A stretch of 64,000 bases of DNA from Paenibacillus foliorum (lineage in GTDB: Bacteria; Bacillota; Bacilli; Paenibacillales; NBRC-103111). The notes under the pieces were generated by a model. It was not told the origin of the DNA. It did not search any database and saw only the letters and a list, made by a program, of their open reading frames with translations. A program made the position numbers and the translations under genes. Of the stretch, positions 51,902-61,400 are shown piece after piece. The DNA lies in assembly GCF_013141765.1 (NCBI RefSeq), contig NZ_WHOD01000070.1:124001-188000 (forward strand). Reading direction: 5' to 3'. Every line of letters begins with the position of its first letter. Positions within the stretch are counted from its first letter, which is position 1.

Positions 51902-51988
51902 CTCTCTACTCCTCCATTACTTTTGCTGACTTTTTAGACGAAGCTTTTTTTGGCTACCCCTTCAATTTTTATTGAAAAGTGGAAAATT

Positions 51989-52513
51989 TTATTCAATTGG
52001 CGGAAATAACCTTGCTCTTCTTTCGTTCCACTCCTCTTCTAAGCCATCCAAACGGTTCAAAAACATCTGGTACAGCTCCTGCATCTCGACAAATCTTCGT
52101 TTCGATATGTCGTGTGATCGTTGCTCTGGTTGTTCAATATCCTCCAAGCTATTAAACAGAAGTAAAGTCGACTCAATTTGCTGTAAGACGCGCCTCATCT
52201 TAATAATGCTGTTCTGAACTGCCGTCATGCTGAAATCTTCCGATATGTAATAATAATCCTTGCGATCGCTGCTTGTGGGCAGCTTTTGGCACATTAAATG
52301 CTTTTCAAGCGTTCTCACTTGTACGCTGATTGCGGCTTTAGTGACACCGAGTTGATTTGCCATTTCCTGAAGACTGACCGGTTCCGCTGCAAAAAGCAAA
52401 TATGCAAAAATTCTTCCTACCAATGGACTGAACCCTTCGTTTTCAAAAGACAGTGACATATGGTCGCTCTCGCGTTGCTTTAAGCCGGAAAATGATTGAT
52501 GCGATGGTTTCAT
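51989..52513 (-). CDS. GbsR/MarR-type transcriptional regulator
   Basis: A product of 174 residues with the ATG at 52513 after GAGGGG. The winged HTH (PVSLQEMANQLGVTKAAISVQVRTLEKHLMCQKLPTSSDRKDYYY) is that of the GbsR subgroup of MarR proteins, followed by a long helical dimerization tail. It is the first gene of the RND operon, and an 8-N8-8 palindrome lies 29 bp upstream, so autorepression and control of the exporter are likely. The inducer is unknown. Confidence 0.88.
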   Translation of the reverse strand: MKPSHQSFSGLKQRESDHMSLSFENEGFSPLVGRIFAYLLFAAEPVSLQEMANQLGVTKAAISVQVRTLEKHLMCQKLPTSSDRKDYYYISEDFSMTAVQNSIIKMRRVLQQIESTLLLFNSLEDIEQPEQRSHDISKRRFVEMQELYQMFLNRLDGLEEEWNERRARLFPPIE

Positions 52514-52541
52514 AGCAATCCCCTCAATTTTGTGCATTATG

Positions 52542-52565
52542 ATCGTTAAGATTGTTGTTAACGAT
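52542..52565. promoter_or_regulatory. Candidate operator of the GbsR-type regulator
   Basis: ATCGTTAA-N8-TTAACGAT, a perfect inverted repeat with arm centres about one and a half turns apart, between the regulator start and its likely promoter. Confidence 0.65.
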
Positions 52566-52660
52566 AATAACATTAAAGTTTTTAGAAAAAACTGTCAATA
52601 TATTTTAGAAAAATTAACCAAATGTACATAAATGGGACCAGTAATAATATCACAAAAAAT

Positions 52661-52700
52661 GCCCTGTCAGGGTCATGCTCTAGGCATTCTTTGACAGGGC
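52661..52700 (-). terminator. Terminator of the ABC export operon
   Basis: TGCCCTGTCA pairs with TGACAGGGCA over a loop of about 22 bases; on the minus strand an ATTTTTT run follows. It lies just past the 721-residue gene. Confidence 0.75.
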
Positions 52701-52725
52701 AGTTATATTGTGTGAATTTTATTTA

Positions 52726-54891
52726 TTAGTCCGTTGTTGAAAACCAATCGATTTTTTTAGTTGCTAGCAGCTTTTTCTGACCCTGGAACGAGTCGTAAAT
52801 GCTGAGCTTGTATGTTTTTAGTGTTTCTAATTTAAATATAAGATCTTGGTCACGTTCAATAATTTTAACACCGTCATGCTTGCCCAGAGTCAGCTTGGTA
52901 ATATTAACATCATCGCCTGAACTATCTACGGTAGCGGCACTACTATCAAAATCTTTAAAATCAAATTCTCTGCTGAAGGTTTTATTGCCGTTTTCATCCT
53001 CTAATCCAATTATCAGCTTGCGGCCTTCTGTATTAGATTCCATCAACAGATTTTTGGTTAGCTCATAGTTAAAGGTTAGCTTCAGCTGACCTTGCAGCAA
53101 CCATGTATTAATATGATTCATTGAGAATTTATATGGCAATAAATCTATATTCATCAAATCATTTTGAACCGTCAGTTCCTCGTTAGGCAGCCAAAAGGCC
53201 GCAGCATTAACATAGGCATCAGCTACTGCTTCCTTCTCCGTGAATTTATCCTCTGTTACAGCTTCACCAATCATTAAATGCACATTAGATGATGGGAAGC
53301 CCTTAGGAAGTGTTCCGGATAAAAATAGCAAGGATGAGGCGTTAGGGCCGATCTTTTTCTTAATCTCAGATATGGCTGCAGGATAGACCGTACCATCTGT
53401 CGTTTTGAATTGAGCAACCAGCTTGGATATATCCGTGAAGCGTTTCTCCAAGTTCGTAGCTTCAAGCTGCACAGTGAAAATATCAGCCGTATCTCCTGAA
53501 TAGGTTTTGATACTTCTTACACTGTAGCTCGCGTTGCGGCCTACACCTGTCATTTTGTAGGTTTCTCCTACATTGTGATAAGGGATATTGAGCAGTTCGG
53601 AGCTATGTGCAAACTCCAGTAGCTCCTCCTTCTCCGTTTCACTTGTTTTCTCCTCAAGCACCAGCTTTACTGTTGTAAATTCATAGGTGTAAGGCATTTT
53701 ACCAATGAATTGAAAATTTGCCGAAGCCCCTTTGGCAAGCCCAATAGTTTTGTCTGTCTTGATCAGCTTGGCTTCCACCTTTACTGCATCATCCAGCATG
53801 TAATAACCGGCTATGTCAGGAAGAGGGAGCGCCTCAACGCCCTTATTCATCAAAGTAATATTCGCCGCCAAAATGTCCTGATCCTCCCAAGGTAAGCGTT
53901 GGAACGAGTTCAGCTTGGTTGTGTAGGTACCCTTCTTGTTCGAAAAATTATACTCAATTCCTGTTGCTATTGTATCAGTGGCCGAAACAGGCGGCAGCTG
54001 AAAATAAGCAATCGGCAAATTGAGTTTTAATTCTGTTGATTCTTGAACAATTACAAGCTGCCAGCCTTCCGTGCTCACAGCAATCGGTACGGAGCCGGAT
54101 AGCTCTACTTCTTCCTTGACTTGAGGATTGATGGTCAAATCTTTATTTTTCTTGGCATCCAGCGGATACATATACCCTTCCGCAGTTCGCAGCAAGTATT
54201 GATAGCCAGGGAGCTTAGCCGTACGGTTTCCGATATTCTCCATATTTAAGATGACCGTAGGTGAATAGTTCTTCTCATTTTTGGTCAGAAGCACTTTTTT
54301 TATGGATGTCTTCACATCTGTTCCCGTCATATTAATTGCATGCGACTCTTCTGCGGGTGTCACTGTAGAATAATTGTTAGGTACAGCAATATCGCCTATC
54401 ATTCGTTCGAAATTAGGCTGGCTGAAGTCCCATTTAATGAATTCAAATACAAGATCATTCAGTTCTGTAGTCTCATTAAGAGACGCATAGAAGTTAATAT
54501 CCTGTTCCGATTTGGCTGATATCTTATTTTTGTCTTTATCCTGAGGTAGTACTCGAACCGATATTTGATTTCCGGACTTCGTCCTCACATGAACCCAATA
54601 ATCAATGAAGAGTAGATCCGTACTGCTTTCATTATGGACGTTTACAGTAAAAGTAACGGTCTTGCCTTTCTGTTCGCTAAGCATAATCACATTCTTAAGT
54701 TCAAAATAACTGCCGCCGTTCAACGGTACAGTCCCGAGCGAAGGAGCACTTCCTGTCGAAAAGGTTCCGGATGAATTGCCATTTGAGGACGAAGCTGAAG
54801 AGCTGTCAGCGGCGAATGCCGTAACAACACTGCTGCAGCTCAATGCAGCTGCTAATAATAGTACCATGGTTGCTTTCTTCTTAGTTCTCAT
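52726..54891 (-). CDS. Large secreted beta-repeat protein, last gene of the ABC export operon
   Basis: A 721-residue exported protein: signal peptide 1-28 (ending AFAA), a short Ser/Asn linker, then about five Ig-like units of some 110-130 residues (for example ILNMENIGNRTAKLPGYQYLLRTAEGYMY and LEATNLEKRFTDISKLVAQFKTTDGTVY). The C-terminal unit (KTYKLSIYDSFQGQKKLLATKKI) resembles the end of the 577-residue protein at 45741-47474, pointing to common ancestry. It has no SLH, LPXTG or catalytic motif. It starts eight bases after the solute-binding gene. The function is unknown. Confidence 0.75.
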   Translation of the reverse strand: MRTKKKATMVLLLAAALSCSSVVTAFAADSSSASSSNGNSSGTFSTGSAPSLGTVPLNGGSYFELKNVIMLSEQKGKTVTFTVNVHNESSTDLLFIDYWVHVRTKSGNQISVRVLPQDKDKNKISAKSEQDINFYASLNETTELNDLVFEFIKWDFSQPNFERMIGDIAVPNNYSTVTPAEESHAINMTGTDVKTSIKKVLLTKNEKNYSPTVILNMENIGNRTAKLPGYQYLLRTAEGYMYPLDAKKNKDLTINPQVKEEVELSGSVPIAVSTEGWQLVIVQESTELKLNLPIAYFQLPPVSATDTIATGIEYNFSNKKGTYTTKLNSFQRLPWEDQDILAANITLMNKGVEALPLPDIAGYYMLDDAVKVEAKLIKTDKTIGLAKGASANFQFIGKMPYTYEFTTVKLVLEEKTSETEKEELLEFAHSSELLNIPYHNVGETYKMTGVGRNASYSVRSIKTYSGDTADIFTVQLEATNLEKRFTDISKLVAQFKTTDGTVYPAAISEIKKKIGPNASSLLFLSGTLPKGFPSSNVHLMIGEAVTEDKFTEKEAVADAYVNAAAFWLPNEELTVQNDLMNIDLLPYKFSMNHINTWLLQGQLKLTFNYELTKNLLMESNTEGRKLIIGLEDENGNKTFSREFDFKDFDSSAATVDSSGDDVNITKLTLGKHDGVKIIERDQDLIFKLETLKTYKLSIYDSFQGQKKLLATKKIDWFSTTD

Positions 54892-54899
54892 GTTGTTGT

Positions 54900-56366
54900 T
54901 TACCCTCTTCCTCCATTTATGGGTCCATTGGGATTATTCTTGATCTCCTGCAGCATTGCATCACCGTCGGTTTGCCATTTTTTTAACGCATCCCGAACTT
55001 GAATTTTTCCTTGGGTTACATCGTTAAACAAACGTCGTCCAATATCTTGCACCTGGTATAAATTTCGATTCTCACGATAAATCTTGTTATCCGGTTGAGG
55101 AGCCGGTGTTAGCGTTGTGAAAGCTTCGATGTGGAATTGAATACCGTCCTTAGGTTTGATGTACTTTTTACGTGTAACGATCTGGTAGGAGCTGTTTGAC
55201 TTAAGACGGGCCCAGTCTTCGCCATTAATAAATTTAATGAACTTCCAAGCATCCTCGATATTTTGAGCTTTGGAGTTTATTCCCATAATCCCATTCATTC
55301 CGATTTGCCCGCCAATGTCCGGTGCTTCAGGATGAACAGGTAAAGTTACAACATCCCAATCGATTGGTGTAAAACCTTTAACATTTTGCGCGTTTTTATT
55401 GGCATTGTTGATTTGACTGATTTGCCCGTAATTAATTATCGACATGGCCACACGGCTTGACAGAAAATCGTCATATTGGAACGGATTGAAGCTCTCACCG
55501 CTTGCGCTGCTCATAGCACGGCTTTTCATCATAGCCGGCTCCTGTTGCGAAGGTGTTACTTTATCCTGCGAAAGCTGGTACATCTTTTTCCAAATTTTTT
55601 CCCATTGGTCAGTGTCAACGGTCATACGCTCGGCCTTCTCATCAAACATACTCAGCTGCAAGGGGGCTGTATACATTTGCATCGAGTAGAACATATCCCC
55701 CATAGATTGGTTGGAAAAGGAGAAGCCGTATTTGCGATTTTCTCCTTCTCCCTTCGTCAACCGTTTAGCTAAATCGAAGGTTTCATCCCAAGTCATTTTA
55801 TCTTTGGGATAAGCTACGCCAGCTTCGTCAAACATTCTTTTATTGTAGATAAGGGCTGAAGAGCTAAAGTTGGGTGCCATCGCATACAGCTTGCCATCGC
55901 CCATCTTCTTTAATCCGTCAATTACGGCTGGAACCATATCCGAAGTATCGAATTTATCCTTAGTGATCATAGGATCCAGTTGCGTCAACAGATTGCCTCC
56001 GATCAATTCACCAAGCTGATCATAGCCAACCATCACGACATCCGGCGGATTGGCACCCTGCATAACTTCCTTAAGTTTGACCATTGGATCAACAGGCTTC
56101 GCATTAGGATCCTGTCTTCCGTAGCGGAAGCTTTCATCCATCGTGGGAATCATCTCCAGCTTGATTGTTGGATTGGCAAACTCAAAAACCTCTGTAAACT
56201 GCTGGCGAAAATATTCATCATCACCATAACCGAAGCTTGTCGCAATTCGAAGCACTTTCTCCGTCTTGCCGTCACCGCTCTGCGTTTTGCTGCATGCAGC
56301 CAATAAAGGTAAGGTAAGACTCGTACATATGGATAATAGCATGACTTTCTTAATACGTGATTTCAT
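54900..56366 (-). CDS. Extracellular solute-binding lipoprotein inside an export operon
   Basis: A 488-residue lipoprotein (lipobox LLAACS) of the family 1 extracellular solute-binding proteins: YALAPNFSSSALIYNKRMFDEAGV-like pocket segments, KMTWDETFDLAKRLTKG, and AWKFIKFINGEDWARLKS. Such proteins normally serve sugar importers with MalF/MalG-type permeases. None is next to it; its neighbours are MacB-type exporter parts and a large repeat protein. It may therefore sense or bind a ligand for the export complex. It follows the ATPase by 49 bp. Confidence 0.87.
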   Translation of the reverse strand: MKSRIKKVMLLSICTSLTLPLLAACSKTQSGDGKTEKVLRIATSFGYGDDEYFRQQFTEVFEFANPTIKLEMIPTMDESFRYGRQDPNAKPVDPMVKLKEVMQGANPPDVVMVGYDQLGELIGGNLLTQLDPMITKDKFDTSDMVPAVIDGLKKMGDGKLYAMAPNFSSSALIYNKRMFDEAGVAYPKDKMTWDETFDLAKRLTKGEGENRKYGFSFSNQSMGDMFYSMQMYTAPLQLSMFDEKAERMTVDTDQWEKIWKKMYQLSQDKVTPSQQEPAMMKSRAMSSASGESFNPFQYDDFLSSRVAMSIINYGQISQINNANKNAQNVKGFTPIDWDVVTLPVHPEAPDIGGQIGMNGIMGINSKAQNIEDAWKFIKFINGEDWARLKSNSSYQIVTRKKYIKPKDGIQFHIEAFTTLTPAPQPDNKIYRENRNLYQVQDIGRRLFNDVTQGKIQVRDALKKWQTDGDAMLQEIKNNPNGPINGGRG

Positions 56367-56415
56367 TCCAGCACTCCTCCAAATATATCATTCTTAAATC
56401 CGTATAAAAATAGTA

Positions 56416-57300
56416 CTATAATGCTTTAGGTGGGCGTATTATGATTTTTTCTCCATCAAATTCCATAGAAGCTTTATTATCAATTTTGAGTGCTTGTAGG
56501 TAAGCTCTCGGAATTTGCATTCTCCCGGCGCGGTCTAATACCACATATTCCTCATGTGCTTCTTGAATGGTATCCGTATGCGATCCAGCAGAGCCTCCCT
56601 CTTCTATGTGATCCAAATTAGGATTGCGTTTGATAAATTCGGTGCTAGTCATACCGTCGCGTATTGCTACGACACGATCCACTTTACTGGCAAGCGTCAT
56701 ATCATGGGTAACAATTACAATAGTGACGCCAAGCTCTTGGTTTAGCTTACGAAAAATATCCATAATCATATCGGATGTTTTGGTATCGACAGAACCCGTT
56801 GGCTCATCCGCCAGTAGGAGCGATGGCTTATTGGCCAGTGAAATGGCAATAGCTACACGCTGCTGCTCCCCGCCTGACAACTGCTGCAGCTTGTTGCCCA
56901 TACGTTCCTTAAGCCCGACCCATTCAAGCAGCTGCTTTGCATATGCCCGGTCATACTGACCGCTCAGCATCATTGGCATTTCAACATTTTCCAAGGCTGA
57001 TAAATAAGGCACTAAATTACGCGCGTTATTCTGCCAAATAAAGCCGACAGTTTTGCGTTTATACTGTACAAGCTCTTCGTCACTAATCTTAAGCAAATTC
57101 CATTCTCCGACCTGCACCTGACCGGCCGAAGGACGGTCGAGACCGCCTAAGATGTTAAGGAGCGTTGATTTACCACTGCCGCTGTTACCAATGATCGCCA
57201 TCATTTCGCCATCGGCAATAGAGATGTTAAGGCCTTTTAATGCAACAACCTCTATTTCATCGGTTTTGTAAATTTTGACGAGCTCTTCGCATTGAATCAC
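56416..57300 (-). CDS. ABC ATPase with C-terminal AbrB-like domain
   Basis: A 294-residue protein. The ATPase domain (1-235) has Walker A GNSGSGKST, Q-loop FIWQNNARNL, signature LSGGEQQRVAIA, Walker B LLLADEPTG and H-loop VIVTHD, as in MacB/LolD ATPases. After a short linker the last 40 residues (VVLDRAGRMQIPRAYLQALKIDNKASMEFDGEKIIIRP) match the swapped-hairpin AbrB/MazE fold, which normally binds DNA or dimerizes. This fusion is unusual. GAGGAG precedes the GTG start, four bases after the permease stop. It should power the adjacent FtsX-type permease. Confidence 0.88.
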   Translation of the reverse strand: MIQCEELVKIYKTDEIEVVALKGLNISIADGEMMAIIGNSGSGKSTLLNILGGLDRPSAGQVQVGEWNLLKISDEELVQYKRKTVGFIWQNNARNLVPYLSALENVEMPMMLSGQYDRAYAKQLLEWVGLKERMGNKLQQLSGGEQQRVAIAISLANKPSLLLADEPTGSVDTKTSDMIMDIFRKLNQELGVTIVIVTHDMTLASKVDRVVAIRDGMTSTEFIKRNPNLDHIEEGGSAGSHTDTIQEAHEEYVVLDRAGRMQIPRAYLQALKIDNKASMEFDGEKIIIRPPKAL

Positions 57301-57303
57301 CGC

Positions 57304-60279
57304 TTATTTCTCCTCTCCGAGCTTCACGGCTTGATGCACCTTCAGCCTACGTATATGAAGGAACAATAATCCTGCTCCCGTAAGCATCATAAAAGCTACC
57401 ACAACGTACAGCTGATCTGTGTCCCTGGCATTAAATACAACCCTGAATGGCGGAACTTGAGTCTTAACATTCTCCGCTGTTTGCAGGAATGGCAGGAACA
57501 AATAGCTGGTCAGCTTGCCGATTCCAACCCCAAGTGCAATTGAAAGTCCCGCAGTAAAGCCTTGTTCGAGAAGGAGCATACCTGTCAGCTGTCTCCTGGA
57601 CAGCCCCATCGCCCTGAGCACCCCGAACTGCACTACCCGGCTCGAGAGATTGAAGAACCAGTACAGAATGTAACCGACCAAGGACACAAGCACGGATACG
57701 AGGAAGCCAAGACTCAGAATCCCGAACACACCGCCTCTTGCAGGATGCTTCTTCTGCGTTATTAGCTCGTTGCGGACATCCTTCATGCTTGCAATTTGAA
57801 TTTGCTTGGCATTCAACGCTTCAATAAGCGGTGCTGCCTTCGCCCCATCCTTCATTTTTAGCCAAACCTCATAAGGAGTAACAGGAGCTTGATCATAGAT
57901 ATAATCCAGATTAGCTATGAAGAACGGCATCTGCTCCGGATATTGACTTGGCCAATAAGGCACAGTCGCAACGACAACAAATTCAACCAGCTGCTGCTGG
58001 ATGGAAATGCTAATAATATCGCCTTCCTTAATATGATTCTTCTCTGCAAATGAGGTCGGCACAATAACAGCCTGCTCATAGGTTCCCAATAGGTTTAAAT
58101 ATTGATAAGGATGCGCCTTAAACAAGTCATTTCGAAACCAAGCTACCTTCGCAAAATCGACATTATCAATCCCCATCAGCATCCCCTGTCCGAAGGACTT
58201 GCCGGACACCACAACATTCCCTTTTGTACGTAAAACACGGGCTGCGTGTTCTACTCCCTCCATCTGCTGATACACGACAAATGGCGGTTCAACATACCTC
58301 AGCTTTGGAGGAGGTTCTTCCATCCCACCTCCGGGGCTGCCTCCACCTGCTGCGCCACCGCCCTGTTGTCCTCCGCCTGAACCACTGCCAGCACCTCCGC
58401 TGCCACCCTGTGATCCACCGGCTCCACCAGAGCCGCCAGCTCCTCCCGAACCGCTACCGGAGCCACCAGCACCTCCGCTTTGTCCACCGGATTGATCCTG
58501 AGGCAATTCATCAGAAACGCCATCCCAGACAGCCTGAATGACAATGTCTGTTCCATACGCATAAAGTGTTCGGTCCGTTGAATTCAGATCGATCGTCCGG
58601 GCAGCCGAGGAATTATACACCCCAAGTCCCAACGTCAAGATTAACAGCAGCATTAATGGATAATACGACTGTGCGGAACGCGACAGCTGTGTCAAGGTTA
58701 AGTAGACCGGAACTGGAAGGAATCGCTTGCCCAACCAATTCCACAGCCTCAGCAGCCATGGAAAGATACGCAGAAAAAATAAGCCTAATGCAATAATCGA
58801 CAGCGCCGGCACAAAAAATAACAGAGGATGTACCTGCAGCTGATCCGTGGTCAATCCAGTTTGAGCGGATAAAACCTGCCGTTGGTCAAACAAATAGTAG
58901 CCATAGCCCACAATACCAATCAGCAATACATCGAGAAACCATTTTTGCCAGAATGGCGAACGATCCGATCGGGCAAGCTTTTGCTTATAGCTGACGATTG
59001 ACGCCCTAGCAAAAACGATAGCTGGAATGACACTCGCGAGCAATGCTATTAGAACGGCAACCGCACCGTATATTAACGCTTCTGCCGAAACACCAATCGG
59101 TACGGACTGACGATCGACAAAGGTCAGAAACCCGCTTGAGGAGCCGATGCTCTTAGCCATGAACCAGCCAAGCACAGGACCAATAATCAAAGCTGTAATT
59201 CCTAGAAGCAGTCCTTCGAGTAAATAAATACCGATGATTTGCCTAGTACTGCCTCCACGGCTGCGAAGCACCGCAATGACACTGCGTTGGCGGTCTAACG
59301 ATTGTCTTGCATTCATCACAATATAATAGAACACCATAGCAATCATAGGCGCAGCCAATGTAAACAGTAGAATTTGCAGCTGCAAGCTTTGTGTTTTGAA
59401 TTCCTGAAGAATCGGAATAAACGACAGGTCCACCCGAGTGTTTTTCAGTTTTTGATACAAGGTGACATCAAGACGCTCCAGCGTATTTTCCAAAGGTGAA
59501 AGCTGGCTCGTTTGAATATTGCGCAAATCAAATGCGTAGTACCAATTCGCCAGGTTCAACGGAATTTTTTTCTGCTTCAAAATATAATCTTGAAAACCCG
59601 AATCGCTCATAAAAAAAGTATTAATAAGTCCTTCCATCCCTTGAAACCAGTAAGGGTCATTGTCATCCTTAGCCTTAATGGTTCCGGCTACCCTAATTTT
59701 CAGCGGAGCAATACCTAGCCCTCCACTGATCGGATATGTAAATACATCTCCGATATGGATATCATTCCGATACATGGCTTCTTCCAAAATAACCGCATCA
59801 ACGATACCTCCGGTCACTTGATCGGAGAACCATGCACCCTGCTTAATCTCAGCATGTTCCTTCAAGCTGTTTTGCGACAGCAAGGTCATCTGCCGTTTCT
59901 TGCTGGGATCTACCTTTTGGGGATCATCCGGTGTCAGCTGAGAAACGCGAATGGAATAGCTCTTCACATAGGCTTGATACGGAAAAGCGATGTCCTTAGG
60001 GAGATCATTCTGTATGTATTGGTCCGCATCGTTCAGCGAATCCAGATCAGCTTTGTCACTACCCGCCACTTGAAAGCGGATCAGTACGGAGCCAGCAGGC
60101 AAACCACCGTTTTTCTCTTGAAGCGATTTGGTGACTACCCTTTTCAAAGAACCGTCTGCGTACATGGGAATACTCGTTGTAAAAGCTACCGCCATGATCA
60201 AACCAAGCAAGGAGCTTAAGGTCAACCAGCGTGTATTCCACATTTTACGGAATAAAAAACGAAGCATCGGGATTGACAT
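57304..60279 (-). CDS. FtsX/MacB-type ABC export permease with Gly/Ser-rich insert
   Basis: A 991-residue permease with about ten helices and two FtsX-type cores: one at about 300-430 (LQILLFTLAAPMIAMVFYYIV...VLRSRGGSTRQIIGIYLLEG) and one at about 865-985 (FGVLRAMGLSRRQLTGMLLLEQG). Each has the coupling-loop pattern R-x-G. Two extracellular domains lie between. Residues 597-653 are a run of Gly, Ser and Gln in the second extracellular loop, an uncommon flexible insert. It overlaps the adaptor stop by one base (TAATG). With the two ATPases it should form a mechanotransmission-type exporter or regulator. Confidence 0.88.
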   Translation of the reverse strand: MSIPMLRFLFRKMWNTRWLTLSSLLGLIMAVAFTTSIPMYADGSLKRVVTKSLQEKNGGLPAGSVLIRFQVAGSDKADLDSLNDADQYIQNDLPKDIAFPYQAYVKSYSIRVSQLTPDDPQKVDPSKKRQMTLLSQNSLKEHAEIKQGAWFSDQVTGGIVDAVILEEAMYRNDIHIGDVFTYPISGGLGIAPLKIRVAGTIKAKDDNDPYWFQGMEGLINTFFMSDSGFQDYILKQKKIPLNLANWYYAFDLRNIQTSQLSPLENTLERLDVTLYQKLKNTRVDLSFIPILQEFKTQSLQLQILLFTLAAPMIAMVFYYIVMNARQSLDRQRSVIAVLRSRGGSTRQIIGIYLLEGLLLGITALIIGPVLGWFMAKSIGSSSGFLTFVDRQSVPIGVSAEALIYGAVAVLIALLASVIPAIVFARASIVSYKQKLARSDRSPFWQKWFLDVLLIGIVGYGYYLFDQRQVLSAQTGLTTDQLQVHPLLFFVPALSIIALGLFFLRIFPWLLRLWNWLGKRFLPVPVYLTLTQLSRSAQSYYPLMLLLILTLGLGVYNSSAARTIDLNSTDRTLYAYGTDIVIQAVWDGVSDELPQDQSGGQSGGAGGSGSGSGGAGGSGGAGGSQGGSGGAGSGSGGGQQGGGAAGGGSPGGGMEEPPPKLRYVEPPFVVYQQMEGVEHAARVLRTKGNVVVSGKSFGQGMLMGIDNVDFAKVAWFRNDLFKAHPYQYLNLLGTYEQAVIVPTSFAEKNHIKEGDIISISIQQQLVEFVVVATVPYWPSQYPEQMPFFIANLDYIYDQAPVTPYEVWLKMKDGAKAAPLIEALNAKQIQIASMKDVRNELITQKKHPARGGVFGILSLGFLVSVLVSLVGYILYWFFNLSSRVVQFGVLRAMGLSRRQLTGMLLLEQGFTAGLSIALGVGIGKLTSYLFLPFLQTAENVKTQVPPFRVVFNARDTDQLYVVVAFMMLTGAGLLFLHIRRLKVHQAVKLGEEK

Positions 60280-61400
60280 TATCGGCCCACTACTTTCTGT
60301 CCAGGCGTTAATCCTTTAATTATCTCAACGTCTGTAGCCGTTTGTTGACCTATTTCCACATCCACTTCCTTCTTATTTCCTTGTTCATCTACGACCTGTA
60401 CGTAATTCCTTCCTGAGTATGAACGAAGTGCAGCCAAAGGAATCGTTACTGCTTTCTCTTTGCGCTGGGTAATAACCGATACGCTTAGAGGTGTTCCTCT
60501 ATTCAATCCTTTGGGTAGAGCATCCAATTCAACGACCAAATAATTTTCTATCGTATCTATAGGCTTAGGCTGTCCATTGCCTCCCTGATTGCCCTGAATA
60601 TAACCTCCATTGTTGCCGTTGTTACCATTGTCTTCCTTAGGAATCGGAAGCTGAGTAACTTTTCCCTTATGCTGGCCTGCTCCATTAATGTCAACAACGG
60701 CTTCCATTCCAACGGATACTTTTTTCAAATCCTCTGTATTCAAGGTTGCGACAACCGTTAACTGAGATAAATCAGCGATTGTAGCTACAACGTCATAGGC
60801 TTGGGCGGAGTCCCCTTTTTTCATATAGATCGTAACCACTGTTCCCGCAAAAGGTGCAGTCAATTTGGCATTGGCAATTGTAGTTTCCAGCTTAATCAAT
60901 TCTTCTCGTCTCAGCTCAAAATCGATTTTGGCTTGCTCCAGCGCCTCGGCGCTCATTTCATCCGCTTTGCGCAGTGATTCAATCATGGCCAGCTCATCTT
61001 TGCGGGTTTGCAGCCTTTGCTGCTTTAGCTTGCTTTCCTGCTCAGTGACATCCAGCTCGGCAATGACCTGTCCTTGCTCAACCTTATCGCCATTCTTAAT
61101 GTTCATGGCTTTAATCCGTCGGTTGGCTTCATCGGTAAAATACAAATCTTCTTCCTTGGTAGCCATCATCCTGCCGGAACCGCGTACTTTAGTTTCCAGT
61201 GTATCGGTTTTCACTACATATTCCGGTTTCTTGGACAGCTTGGGAGCTGCGATGGCAGGCAGTGTCTCCTCCTCATCCTCCTTGGGCAGCAACGAACATC
61301 CGGAACTAACTGCCAATGAGGCAGCCATACATGCGATTAATACAGGCCTTGCGGCTCGTTTATGTGTTAATAAATTTCCCATCCACCATTTCGAATACAT
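60279..61400 (-). CDS. Membrane-fusion adaptor lipoprotein (MacA-like)
   Basis: A product of 373 residues; the ATG at 61400 lies nine bases after GGAGG and overlaps the upstream ATPase stop by 41 bases. A lipobox (VSSGCSLLP) follows the signal. Domains: lipoyl halves (YFTDEANRRIKAMNIKNGDKVEQGQVIAELD and LTAPFAGTVVTIYMKKGDS), coiled coil about 120-170, a beta-barrel, and a C-terminal domain ending LTPGQKVVGR. An Asn/Gly-rich loop (NGNNGGYIQGNQGGNGQ) sits in the barrel. It pairs with the FtsX permease and two ATPases, as in MacAB. Confidence 0.88.
   Translation of the reverse strand: MYSKWWMGNLLTHKRAARPVLIACMAASLAVSSGCSLLPKEDEEETLPAIAAPKLSKKPEYVVKTDTLETKVRGSGRMMATKEEDLYFTDEANRRIKAMNIKNGDKVEQGQVIAELDVTEQESKLKQQRLQTRKDELAMIESLRKADEMSAEALEQAKIDFELRREELIKLETTIANAKLTAPFAGTVVTIYMKKGDSAQAYDVVATIADLSQLTVVATLNTEDLKKVSVGMEAVVDINGAGQHKGKVTQLPIPKEDNGNNGNNGGYIQGNQGGNGQPKPIDTIENYLVVELDALPKGLNRGTPLSVSVITQRKEKAVTIPLAALRSYSGRNYVQVVDEQGNKKEVDVEIGQQTATDVEIIKGLTPGQKVVGR

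Noticed and set aside
58224-58562. Proteins encoded opposite or out of frame at the Gly-rich insert
   Set aside because: These are shadows of the GC-biased Gly/Ser codons in the permease gene.
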